From Aquificota bacterium (GTDB lineage Bacteria; Aquificota; Aquificia; Aquificales; Aquificaceae), in NCBI GenBank assembly GCA_013153495.1, contig JAADEH010000011.1:1-44143 (forward strand): DNA of 44,143 bases, written 5' to 3'. A program made the position numbers and the translations under genes. How positions within the stretch are numbered: position 1 is the stretch's first letter; every line of letters begins with the position of its first letter. This document shows, piece by piece, positions 28,155 through 36,464 of this stretch. The notes beneath the pieces were generated by a model that worked only from the letters and a program-made list of their open reading frames with translations, was not told the origin of the DNA and did no database searches.

Positions 28155-29031
28155 CACTAAATAATTCTATATCCGAGAGACTTTCCTTTCCAACCCAGAG
28201 CATAAAGAGCCTGTCAAGTCCTATGGAGCATCCTGCACAGGGGGGCATGTCCCTGTGGGCTTCTATGAACTCCTCGTCCAAAGGAAGGTTCCTTTTGCGG
28301 GCTTCTTCCTCGAGGCGTCTCCTGACCTCCGAGGGGTCTGTCTCCTCGGTCCAGCCGTTGGCAAGCTCCACACCCTTTATGAAGAGTTCAAAGCGCTCCG
28401 CATAGCCACTTCTTACCTTCGCAAGGGTGCAGAGTTGGGGCGGGAAGTCCTTCAGGAAGGTAGGCTTTTCCCGGCCGAGCTTTCTTTCCACCTCTACAAA
28501 CACCCTGTAAAAGAGGGTCTCCCAGTCCTCGTCCTCTTGGTGGTAAATCCCTTTCCTCTCAAGGGTTTTCCTCAGCTCTTCCCCGTCGTGGCTTAGCTCT
28601 ACACCCAAAAACTCCCTAAAGGCTTGCTCTACGGAAAGCTCCTCAAACTCCTTAAAACCGAACAACTCCGCAAGGAGTTCCTTTATCTCCTTTATCAGGT
28701 CAGTATAATCTCCTCCCACCCTATACCACTCGAGCATGTGAAACTCAATTCTGTGCAGTTTTCCCACCTCGTCGTTTCGGAATACCTTTGCGACCTGGAA
28801 TACGCTCCTCTTGTAGCGGGAGAGGAGTTTCTTCATGGAGTATTCGGGCGAGGTCTGGAGCCAGCGCAGTTGAGGCTTTCCCCTGAGCTTGACCTCCACG
28901 GGTATGGGTTCTATGTGGGTGTCCAAGTTGGGGAACCTCAAAAGTATGGGGGTGGACACCTCCAAGTATCCCCTGCGTGCAAAGAAGTTTCTGACGAGGT
29001 TTATAAATTCATGCCAGCTTTCTAAGATCAT
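28141..29031 (-). CDS. epmA: EF-P lysyltransferase EpmA-like (lysyl-tRNA synthetase paralog)
   Basis: 296 aa: the class II catalytic core of LysRS without the N-terminal anticodon-binding domain, matching EpmA/GenX/PoxA. Motif 2 is FRNDEVGKLHRIEFHMLEWY (about 95-114) and motif 3 is GCSIGLDRLFML (about 273-284). LQTSPEYSMKKLL (about 58-70) is typical of the family. It should attach (R)-beta-lysine to EF-P at the Lys in PGKG, and that EF-P is at 16029-16598. The aminomutase partner EpmB is not in the window. Start ATG 29031 lies 20 bp from the divergent cupin start. Confidence 0.92.
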   Translation of the reverse strand: MILESWHEFINLVRNFFARRGYLEVSTPILLRFPNLDTHIEPIPVEVKLRGKPQLRWLQTSPEYSMKKLLSRYKRSVFQVAKVFRNDEVGKLHRIEFHMLEWYRVGGDYTDLIKEIKELLAELFGFKEFEELSVEQAFREFLGVELSHDGEELRKTLERKGIYHQEDEDWETLFYRVFVEVERKLGREKPTFLKDFPPQLCTLAKVRSGYAERFELFIKGVELANGWTEETDPSEVRRRLEEEARKRNLPLDEEFIEAHRDMPPCAGCSIGLDRLFMLWVGKESLSDIELFSDELL

Positions 29032-29036
29032 GGGGA

Positions 29037-29048
29037 AATATAATTTTA
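29037..29048. promoter_or_regulatory. Overlapping divergent promoters of epmA and the cupin gene
   Basis: The 20-bp gap between the start codons has TATAAT on plus (29039-29044, 7 nt before the cupin ATG). On minus it has several AT-rich alternatives, such as AATTAT (29040-29045, 8 nt before the epmA ATG). As with kdsB/leuS', neither side has room for a Shine-Dalgarno leader. Confidence 0.5.
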
Positions 29049-29051
29049 AGT

Positions 29052-29342
29052 ATGGGGGTAAGGTTCGAGAGGACCGGGATTAAGGAGGAGGAGAAGATAA
29101 AGGAGATACTCAAAGAGAGGGGATACTCGGTATATGCCTGGTCCGATGCACCGGGGACTTACTACCCCACCCACACCCACCCCGACAGGGAAGTTAGGTG
29201 GGTGGTGGAAGGAGAGGTAGTCATAGGAGCGGAGGGAAAGGAGATAATTCTTAAAGAAGGGGACATGATAGAGCTTGACCCTGATACTCCTCACTGGGCA
29301 AGGACTGAAAAAGGGGTAAGGTATATATGCGGGTCAAAGTAG
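29052..29342 (+). CDS. Small cupin-domain protein, 96 aa
   Basis: Single beta-barrel cupin. Metal ligands are visible: THTHPDREVRW (about 38-48) with the two His and a Glu, then TPHWA (about 79-83) with the second-motif His. Many small cupins bind Fe, Mn or Ni or act as dioxygenase-like enzymes; the substrate here is unknown. The following gene begins immediately after its TAG. Confidence 0.88.
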   Translation: MGVRFERTGIKEEEKIKEILKERGYSVYAWSDAPGTYYPTHTHPDREVRWVVEGEVVIGAEGKEIILKEGDMIELDPDTPHWARTEKGVRYICGSK

Positions 29343-29792
29343 ATGGGTAAGGTGGTTAAGTTTTCCCCCGACGGGGGAGAGGAAAGGAGAGAGGAGAAGA
29401 GGGGCAAAGAGAAAGGAACGGAAAGTCTGTCCCAAGAGGAGTTTCTAAACCTGATAGAGCCTCTCAAGGAAGGTTTAAAGAGGCTTTACCCCTCTCAGGT
29501 GAGGGAAGTTCTGGGTGTTGCGGGTTTTGGGGAAAAGAACGGGAAGGAGTGTTTTGTGGCAGGTCTCTTGGCATGGCTTCACTTCAAACAGAGCCAACCC
29601 ATACTCTCTTCCTTCCTTGCGGTCTTTGTAAACGACAGGCTGGAAAAAATATCCTTCCTCGAGGCAAAAAACAACTACTGGGACTGGAAGCTGATGATTG
29701 ACACCTACCAGACTAAGTTCAACACCAAGAGAATGTTTGAAGAGCTACAAAAACTCAAAGAGCAGGTTCTGAGCGGTAATATGCCTTTATAA
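29343..29792 (+). CDS. Hypothetical protein, 149 aa
   Basis: No family recognised. The first 30 residues are extremely charged (alternating Glu, Arg and Lys) and probably disordered. The remainder has a mixed helical/beta part with many aromatic residues (NNYWDWKLMIDTY, about 115-127). ATG 29343 abuts the cupin stop. It probably shares the cupin promoter. Confidence 0.65.
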   Translation: MGKVVKFSPDGGEERREEKRGKEKGTESLSQEEFLNLIEPLKEGLKRLYPSQVREVLGVAGFGEKNGKECFVAGLLAWLHFKQSQPILSSFLAVFVNDRLEKISFLEAKNNYWDWKLMIDTYQTKFNTKRMFEELQKLKEQVLSGNMPL

Positions 29793-29793
29793 T
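29788..29793 (+). promoter_or_regulatory. -10 box (TATAAT) of ychF
   Basis: Perfect TATAAT partly overlapping the stop of the preceding gene and ending 10 nt before ATG 29804. No ribosome-binding site is present between. Confidence 0.45.
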
Positions 29794-29803
29794 TTATTCC
29801 CTT

Positions 29804-31047
<1,244 letters not shown>

Positions 31048-31086
31048 CATCTTCTAATACTGATTTTTGCAATTTATTTCAGCAAT

Positions 31087-31377
31087 TTATTTTTGGGCAA
31101 ATGGGTCAAATTTGTTTAATACTATAGCAAGTAGAACAGATAAAAAAGAAACTATCAATAAAGCAATACAAAATCTTATAAGAGCTGGTGCTAATTCTTG
31201 AGAATCTGCAACAAGATTTATAAAAATAAACACTGGAATAACAAAAAGGGAAGAAAATATAAATATCTTCCCCCATATCAATATTATCTGTTTAACATTA
31301 AGTGTCTTATCTCTTACTAACTTTGTAGATAAAGTTAATATAATAAAAACAGTCATGAATATTAGTATTGGATCCAT
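31087..31377 (-). CDS. Small membrane protein, 96 aa
   Basis: Three hydrophobic segments (about 4-17, 30-56, 65-88) with few charged residues. It lies in the AT-rich island. No family recognised. Codon use is unlike the neighbouring housekeeping genes. Reality is supported by length and hydrophobic pattern only. Confidence 0.45.
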   Translation of the reverse strand: MDPILIFMTVFIILTLSTKLVRDKTLNVKQIILIWGKIFIFSSLFVIPVFIFINLVADSQELAPALIRFCIALLIVSFLSVLLAIVLNKFDPFAQK

Positions 31378-31437
31378 TCTCCTCTCCTCAGCCAGGATTA
31401 TATAACTTTTTTGATGTAATCATATTTATTTTGCTAG

Positions 31438-31713
31438 CTACTGGTTATTTAACCTTTGTAAGGAAAAAATAAACATTACTGTAGTATAAGGTAATATTAC
31501 GAACACAATCTGGTATATCATTTCCTTATAGTCTATATTAAAAAATAAAATTAGCAGAACATCAATAATAAAAACAGGTAGCAGTTGGAGCAATAGTAAA
31601 GCTCCAACTTTATAAAAACTATAATTTTTCATTCTATTTTTTAATAAAAAACCAAAAGTTATTAAATAAATACAGAAATGGAAATTCTTTAATGAAAATT
31701 CAGGACTAATCAT
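31438..31713 (-). CDS. Small membrane protein, 91 aa
   Basis: About three hydrophobic segments (about 12-25, 37-58, 66-84). It lies just 7 nt downstream of the signal-peptide ORF at 31721-31990 on the same strand, suggesting one transcript. No recognised family. Confidence 0.45.
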   Translation of the reverse strand: MISPEFSLKNFHFCIYLITFGFLLKNRMKNYSFYKVGALLLLQLLPVFIIDVLLILFFNIDYKEMIYQIVFVILPYTTVMFIFSLQRLNNQ

Positions 31714-31720
31714 AATTTTA

Positions 31721-31990
31721 TTACATTAAAATTGACACATCCCAAATATATTTTTTTCCATCCCAAGTCGTCCAAGTATAATATACGCTCAACATCAATG
31801 GTAATGGTGCAAATAACCATAGCCATTCCCTTTTTGTTACCTTCATCTCCTCAATAGAGATGGTCTTAGCCTGAACTGATTGAGAACCAAACAGGAAATC
31901 CTTGTCAGCATCTGATAAAGTTCCAGCTTGAGAGAAGCCAGATAAAGTTAAAGTTCCTGTGATACATAAAGCCAAAACTGTTTTCTTCAT
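31721..31990 (-). CDS. Small exported/membrane peptide with possible leader, 89 aa
   Basis: Begins with a clear signal peptide (MKKTVLALCITGTLTLSGFSQAG). A polar stretch follows (SDADKDFLFGSQ, then ISIEEMKVTKREW) and a tryptophan-rich hydrophobic segment (about 58-71). The SxxDxDFLFG...EM..T arrangement reminds me of small secreted peptides found in some bacteriocin-like loci, but this is a weak impression. GGGGAG lies about 8 nt before the ATG. Function unknown. Confidence 0.5.
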   Translation of the reverse strand: MKKTVLALCITGTLTLSGFSQAGTLSDADKDFLFGSQSVQAKTISIEEMKVTKREWLWLFAPLPLMLSVYYTWTTWDGKKYIWDVSILM

Positions 31991-32069
31991 CTAATTACTC
32001 CCCAAATGTAATTTGAATACTTTTTCTTCAGGAATAGCTTTCTGTAAAAGAAAAAATAAAAACTTACTT

Positions 32070-32387
32070 TTATTCATTTTTCAAACCCAAAATTTCCATC
32101 CAGTTATCATCTAATAATCCTATCTTTTTTAGAAAGTCTGTATTCTCTTTATTACACTCCCTCCATAATTTTTCATCCACATTCCAAACTTCTTTAAAAA
32201 GTTCAATATGAATATCAGCCGATTCTTGTAAGGAGCTCCATTCAAAACCATCATCACAATAGCTATATCCTTTTCCAGTTTTTGTATCAATCTTGTATCC
32301 ATAAAAACCTATCTCTGGGTCATCGGGAATTATAACGAATAAAAATCTTCCTTTCTTGGCACATAGTATCTTCATGCTTCTTTTCAT
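32070..32387 (-). CDS. Small soluble protein in island, 105 aa
   Basis: No membrane segment. It has acidic and aromatic regions (for example YSYCDDGFEW and ECNKENTDFL). It is the first ORF of the island's minus-strand run. A start at M5 (32375) is possible. No family recognised. Together with the peptide ORF it could be an immunity or accessory protein, but this is speculation. Confidence 0.45.
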   Translation of the reverse strand: MKRSMKILCAKKGRFLFVIIPDDPEIGFYGYKIDTKTGKGYSYCDDGFEWSSLQESADIHIELFKEVWNVDEKLWRECNKENTDFLKKIGLLDDNWMEILGLKNE

Positions 32388-32461
32388 AACTTTTTCATAT
32401 TAGAATAAGCTAAAGCTTTCTTTGAAGTCATTTAAAACCTTGTCCTATCTAAACACTTTAA

Positions 32462-32539
32462 ATATACAAGCATACTCTGCCAGATGCGGAGGAGTTTAAC
32501 TCCCTATTCAGACTTCTGGTCAAGAAGTTTAGCCACTAA
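32462..32539 (+). pseudogene. Probable 3' remnant of the split nucleotidyltransferase gene
   Basis: 25 codons after a TAA (32459-32461), reading IYKHTLPDAEEFNSLFRLL and ending VKKFSH, stop 32537-32539. The LP-acidic-FN-LF-L pattern is what I would expect at the C-terminus of the same nucleotidyltransferase family as at 30916. It is on the same strand, and normal base composition resumes here. It overlaps the 3' end of the convergent receiver-like gene. Identification rests on a short stretch. Confidence 0.4.
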
Positions 32540-32866
32540 CTCCACTACCGAACTTACTACAGCGCTGTTGGGGACTACAATGTCCGCTCCCAGTTGATTT
32601 GCCATGGATTGTAGCTGAATGTTCTTATGACCGCAGTAGGTTAGCGTCTTGATTTGTGGGTATTGCTCCTTAAGGTTTTTAAGGAGTTCCACACCGCCGA
32701 AGCCTTCCAAGTTTATAACCGCAACCTTTATATCGGGATTTTCTTCGATAAGTTCCTTAGCTTTGTTCCACCTGCTTGCGGGAACGACTTCATAGCCTGC
32801 ACCTTTGAGCAGAGAGGAAACCTTTGAGGAGGTTATAAGATTTGAGTCCGAAAGGAGGACCTTCAT
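32504..32866 (-). CDS. Degenerate response-regulator receiver-like protein
   Basis: 120 aa from ATG 32866, which overlaps the stop of the moeB/thiF-like gene (TGATG). The length and alternating beta/alpha pattern fit a CheY-like receiver domain. The key residues are altered: the phospho-acceptor position is Asn52 (VAVINLEG), the acidic pocket has only Asp7, and the switch Lys position reads Asn100 (VVPNSA). It is probably not phosphorylated. The role is unknown, but coupling to an E1-like enzyme is notable. Confidence 0.65.
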   Translation of the reverse strand: MKVLLSDSNLITSSKVSSLLKGAGYEVVPASRWNKAKELIEENPDIKVAVINLEGFGGVELLKNLKEQYPQIKTLTYCGHKNIQLQSMANQLGADIVVPNSAVVSSVVELVAKLLDQKSE

Positions 32867-33681
32867 CAGAACCTCGCTTCGCATGTGTGGTCGTATTCTA
32901 TAAGTTCTTTTATCTTGGGTTCCTTACCGCAAAGGGGACACTGGGGGTCTTTGTGGAGTTTGACCTTCCTGAAGTCCATCGAGAGAGCATCCATTATCAA
33001 GAGCCTTCCTATCAGAGGCTCACCTATTCCGAGAATAACCTTTATGGCTTCCGTTGCCTGTATGCACCCCATTATTCCGCCTATTGAACCGAGTATTCCC
33101 GCCTCTTGGCATGAGGGCACCATTCCCGGAGGGGGAGGCTCGGGGAACAGGCACCTATAGCAGGGAGAGTTTTCCTTGTCTCTGAAGTCAAAGACCGTGC
33201 ACTGACCTTCAAACCTGAGCATAGCGGCAGACACGAGGGGTTTACCCGCAAAGTAGCAGGCATCGTTTATAAGGAACCTCGTGGGGAAGTTGTCGGTTCC
33301 GTCAAGTATAACATCGTAGTCCTTTATAAGTTCCATTATGTTCTCTTTGTTGACCATCTGGTTGTAGGTGATGACCTTCACGTCCGGATTGAGGGCTTCG
33401 AGGGTCTTCTTTGCGCTTTCCACTTTGGGAACACCTACCCTCTCGGTGGTGTGGAGTATCTGTCTCTGGAGGTTGGAAAAGTCCACCACATCGTAATCCA
33501 CTATGCCTATTGTTCCCACGCCAGCCGCCGCCAGATAAAAGAGCGCCGGTGAACCGAGTCCGCCTGCTCCTATAACGAGGACCTTGGACTTTAAGAGCTT
33601 CTCCTGTCCTTTCCCGCCTACCTCGGGCAGGATTATGTGCCTTGCATACCTCTTTATCTGCTCTTCCGTGAACTGAAACAT
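32866..33681 (-). CDS. moeB: E1-like sulfur-carrier adenylyltransferase (MoeB/ThiF/HesA family)
   Basis: 271 aa from ATG 33681. A longer in-frame extension upstream has no family match and crosses the divergent sir2 promoter. It begins with the family sequence QFTEEQIKRYARHIILPEVGGKGQ, then VLVIGAGGLGSPALFYLAAAGVG (ATP site), DGTDNFPTRFLIND, and zinc pairs CYRC (about 180-183) and CPLC (near 250). It adenylates the C-terminal Gly of a MoaD/ThiS-type carrier, such as the one at 24283. MoeB and ThiF cannot be separated by eye. TATCAT ends 7 nt before the ATG. Confidence 0.92.
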   Translation of the reverse strand: MFQFTEEQIKRYARHIILPEVGGKGQEKLLKSKVLVIGAGGLGSPALFYLAAAGVGTIGIVDYDVVDFSNLQRQILHTTERVGVPKVESAKKTLEALNPDVKVITYNQMVNKENIMELIKDYDVILDGTDNFPTRFLINDACYFAGKPLVSAAMLRFEGQCTVFDFRDKENSPCYRCLFPEPPPPGMVPSCQEAGILGSIGGIMGCIQATEAIKVILGIGEPLIGRLLIMDALSMDFRKVKLHKDPQCPLCGKEPKIKELIEYDHTCEARF

Positions 33682-33688
33682 GCTTAAT

Positions 33689-33734
33689 ATGATACTAACT
33701 TTCTCCCCCTTTACAACCTCACAGCTCATAAAAT
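33689..33734. promoter_or_regulatory. Divergent moeB / sir2 -10 boxes
   Basis: Minus strand TATCAT (33689-33694) ends 7 nt from the moeB-like ATG. Plus strand TAAAAT (33729-33734) ends 7 nt from the sir2 ATG. Neither start has a Shine-Dalgarno sequence. Confidence 0.45.
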
Positions 33735-33741
33735 CTTCAGT

Positions 33742-34443
33742 ATGAAGGTAGTAGTCCTGACGGGAGCAGGAATATCCGCAGAAAGTGGTATCCCCACCTT
33801 TAGGGGAAAGGACGGTCTTTGGAACAAATACGACCCGACCCAGCTTGCCACTCCGGAGGCTTTTAACAAGGACCCTAAGCTCGTGTGGGAGTGGTATGAC
33901 TGGAGGAGACAGCTCATAGCGAAAGCACAGCCTAACGAGGGACACAGGATACTTGCTCAGATGGAAAATAGTATTAAAGACTTCTGGCTCATAACCCAGA
34001 ATGTGGACGGTCTTCATCAGAGGGCTGGGTCGAAGAAAGTTATAGAGCTTCACGGAAATATATGGAAGGTCAGGTGTCTAAAGTGCAGAGAAGAATACTT
34101 CGAATACAAAGCTCCCTTAGAGGAAATCCCACCAAAATGCAAATATTGCGGGGGTCTTCTGCGACCGGGTGTGGTGTGGTTTGGGGAGTCTCTGCCTACG
34201 GACGCTTTGGAAAAAGCCTTCAAGCTCTCGGAGGAGGCTGACATCTTCCTGGTGGTGGGAACTTCCGCTCAGGTGTATCCTGCGGCAGAACTACCCTTTA
34301 TTGCCAAGAGAAGCGGAGCAAAGCTCATAGAGGTAAACCCGGAGGAGACACCTGTAACTCCATACTGTGATGTGTCCCTGAGAGAAAGTGCTTCCACAGG
34401 TCTTAAGAAGGCATGGGAAGAAATAAGGAAATATACAGCATAG
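33742..34443 (+). CDS. cobB: NAD-dependent protein deacylase (sirtuin, Sir2/CobB)
   Basis: 233 aa. NAD site GAGISAESGIPTFRG (8-22), TQNVDGLHQRAG (85-96), catalytic His104 in LHGNIW, and a zinc knuckle Cys112, Cys115, Cys133 and Cys136. The YDWR segment (52-55) fits the YxxR motif of class III sirtuins, so desuccinylation or similar deacylation is possible besides deacetylation. TAAAAT ends 7 nt before the ATG. The 3' end overlaps the DUF488 gene by 31 nt. Confidence 0.95.
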   Translation: MKVVVLTGAGISAESGIPTFRGKDGLWNKYDPTQLATPEAFNKDPKLVWEWYDWRRQLIAKAQPNEGHRILAQMENSIKDFWLITQNVDGLHQRAGSKKVIELHGNIWKVRCLKCREEYFEYKAPLEEIPPKCKYCGGLLRPGVVWFGESLPTDALEKAFKLSEEADIFLVVGTSAQVYPAAELPFIAKRSGAKLIEVNPEETPVTPYCDVSLRESASTGLKKAWEEIRKYTA

Positions 34444-34853
34444 GACACAGTTCGAGAAAACTCGAAGAGTTCATAAAGCTATTGAAGCATTACGGTATAG
34501 AAAACCTCGTTGACATAAGAAGTGTCCCCTACAGTGGGAGAAACCCGCAATTTAACAGGGAGACATTAAGAAAAAAGCTCTCCGAAGAGGGGATTAATTA
34601 CATTCATCTGGAGAAGCTGGGAGGTTTTAGGGAGGACTACCTGAGTTATACGAAATCTGCGGAGTTTAGAAATGCCTTGGATAAGTTAATGGAGATTTCC
34701 GAGAGAGGTAAAACTGCCTTCATGTGTGCTGAAAAGAACTGGAGAGAATGCCACAGGAGGTTTGTATCCGCAGAGCTTGCAAAGGAAGGCTTTAAGGTAA
34801 TCCACATAATAGAAGAGGACAGGTGGCAAATACACCCGAAAACGCTCTTTTGA
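34413..34853 (+). CDS. DUF488 domain protein
   Basis: 146 aa. IYSIGHSSRKLEEFIKLL (about 7-24), LVDIRSVPYSGRNPQF (about 32-47), and FMCAEKNWRECHR (about 108-120) are hallmark DUF488 motifs. A nuclease or other catalytic role has been suggested from conserved Asp, His, Cys and Arg, but the function is unproven. It begins inside the sir2 gene. Confidence 0.88.
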   Translation: MGRNKEIYSIGHSSRKLEEFIKLLKHYGIENLVDIRSVPYSGRNPQFNRETLRKKLSEEGINYIHLEKLGGFREDYLSYTKSAEFRNALDKLMEISERGKTAFMCAEKNWRECHRRFVSAELAKEGFKVIHIIEEDRWQIHPKTLF

Positions 34854-34875
34854 TGGTCATATACTATATATTTAA

Positions 34876-36447
34876 ATGAACCTGACGACAGAGATAAAGC
34901 TTGGAGCTTTCGTTCTGGCAACTTCCTTTGCCTTTGCATTCCTGATATTGACCTTCGGGGAAATCCCCCTCTTCAGACCCGAGACAAAAACATACACCGT
35001 CTATTTTAAGGATGTGGGTGGACTTTCTAAGGGAGCGGAGGTGCGTGTATCCGGTATAAGGGCAGGCAAGGTGGAAGACATAGTCCTCGAGGGAGACAAG
35101 GTTAGGGTTGTCTTCAACGTGGAAAAGGACATAAAGCTCTTCAGGGACGCTTCCGCAACCATAGGAACGCTCGGGCTTATGGGAGATAAGTATTTAGCCA
35201 TAACACCGGGGACACCGAGCTTGGGAGAGCTTCCCGAAAACAGCACCATATCCACCTCTGAGGGTGTTGTGGATACGGATAAACTGATAAGAGAACTGAC
35301 GAGAACCGCTGAGAATTTCCGTCTCGTTGCTATGAATTTAAACAAAATTCTCGAAGAGAACAGAAAGAACCTGAAAGAAACCCTCGAAAACCTCAACGCA
35401 CTTACCGCAACTCTAAGGCAGATGGCAGAGGAAAATCAGGACAACCTCAGAGAAGTCCTCTCTCAGATGGCTCAGCTTACGGAAAACCTCAACAGAACCC
35501 TTCCCGAAGCGGTAGCTTCCATAGACAGGCTTGCGGATGAGCTTGCGGGTATAGCTTCCGAAAACAGGAAGGACATAAGGGTGCTGGTTGCAAACCTCAG
35601 AAGCATATCCCAAGACCTCAAGGGAGAACTCCCAAAGCTCGTGGACAACCTGAACAACCTGTCCGAGAACTTAAGCACCGTGATAGCGGAAAACAGAAAG
35701 GACATAAGGGCTTCCATAAAGAACATTTCCGAAATAACCCACAGATTGAAGTCCAGCTCCAAGAGGCTCGACAACATACTTGCCAAGATAGAGGGCGGAG
35801 AGGGAACTCTGGGGAAGCTCGTTACCGACGACGCGCTGTATGAGAATGTGTCAAAGGGGGCTAAGCTCTTCGGAGAGGCAGGCGATGTTATAACAAAGAC
35901 CAAAATATTCGTAGGTTTTGGAGGGGAAGCCTACTCGGAGGGAGATGCCAAGGGATACATGTCCCTGAGAATAGAGCCGGACAGAAGAACCTACTACCTG
36001 CTTGAAATCGTAGGAGACTCGAGAGGAAGGGTATATACGGAGCAGATAGTGGGAGGAAGCGAGATAGTTAAGAAAGAGTTCAAACCTGAGTTCACCCTTC
36101 AGATAGCCAAAAACTTCTTTGTAGGTGAGAACAGATACTTCACCGTCAGGGCAGGACTGAAAGAGTCCACGGGGGGTATAGGTTTTGACTTCGTCCCTTC
36201 CAACAGGGTCAGGATATACTCGGACATCTGGGATACGGGAAGGAAGGACAGACCGGGTGAGAGCGGTCTTAAACCCAACCTTCAGGTGGGAGTCCAGTTC
36301 AGGCTCAAAGGACCTCTATACACGAGGTTCGGCGGTGATGACCTTCTCAACGATAAACTCAGAGGAGCTTTCATAGGAGCGGGGCTTGAATTCTCCGAAG
36401 AGTATCTTAAATATCTCTTAGGGGGAATGGGTCTTCCATTTCCCTGA
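34876..36447 (+). CDS. MlaD/MCE-family protein with coiled-coil and beta-rich C-terminus
   Basis: 523 aa. One N-terminal membrane helix (about 10-28) anchors a single MCE domain (about 40-125, KDVGGLSKGAEVRVSGIRAGKV). About 135-300 is a long helical region with quasi-repeats centred on ENRKDIR/ENRKNLK, likely forming a periplasm-spanning coiled coil. About 335-523 is beta-rich with alternating residues (YMSLRIEPDRRTYYLLEI, LYTRFGGDDLLNDKL) and resembles a small outer-membrane-type barrel. MCE proteins move lipids between the membranes. No ABC partners are adjacent. TACTAT ends 8 nt before the ATG. Confidence 0.85.
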   Translation: MNLTTEIKLGAFVLATSFAFAFLILTFGEIPLFRPETKTYTVYFKDVGGLSKGAEVRVSGIRAGKVEDIVLEGDKVRVVFNVEKDIKLFRDASATIGTLGLMGDKYLAITPGTPSLGELPENSTISTSEGVVDTDKLIRELTRTAENFRLVAMNLNKILEENRKNLKETLENLNALTATLRQMAEENQDNLREVLSQMAQLTENLNRTLPEAVASIDRLADELAGIASENRKDIRVLVANLRSISQDLKGELPKLVDNLNNLSENLSTVIAENRKDIRASIKNISEITHRLKSSSKRLDNILAKIEGGEGTLGKLVTDDALYENVSKGAKLFGEAGDVITKTKIFVGFGGEAYSEGDAKGYMSLRIEPDRRTYYLLEIVGDSRGRVYTEQIVGGSEIVKKEFKPEFTLQIAKNFFVGENRYFTVRAGLKESTGGIGFDFVPSNRVRIYSDIWDTGRKDRPGESGLKPNLQVGVQFRLKGPLYTRFGGDDLLNDKLRGAFIGAGLEFSEEYLKYLLGGMGLPFP

Positions 36448-36464
36448 AGTGTATCTTAATTTAT

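Larger units (their letters stand above)
31048..32460. mobile_element. AT-rich insertion island, about 1.4 kb
   Basis: Visibly AT-richer than all flanking DNA. It holds four short minus-strand ORFs and sits between the two halves of a broken nucleotidyltransferase gene. No transposase, integrase or clear terminal repeats are seen. A 13-nt-spaced direct repeat of GCAATTTATTT occurs at 31069-31092 near the left edge. The boundaries are estimates from composition and the broken reading frame. Transfer from an AT-rich donor is inference. Confidence 0.5.

Noticed and set aside
31069-31092. Tandem GCAATTTATTT pair as an attachment site of the island
   Set aside because: Both copies lie inside the left end of the island and no copy was found at the right end, so it does not behave as a target duplication.
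33682-34053. N-terminal 124-residue extension of the MoeB/ThiF-like protein
   Set aside because: The extension has no family match and runs antisense through the 5' end of sir2 and its promoter, whereas ATG 33681 begins exactly at the conserved family N-terminus.
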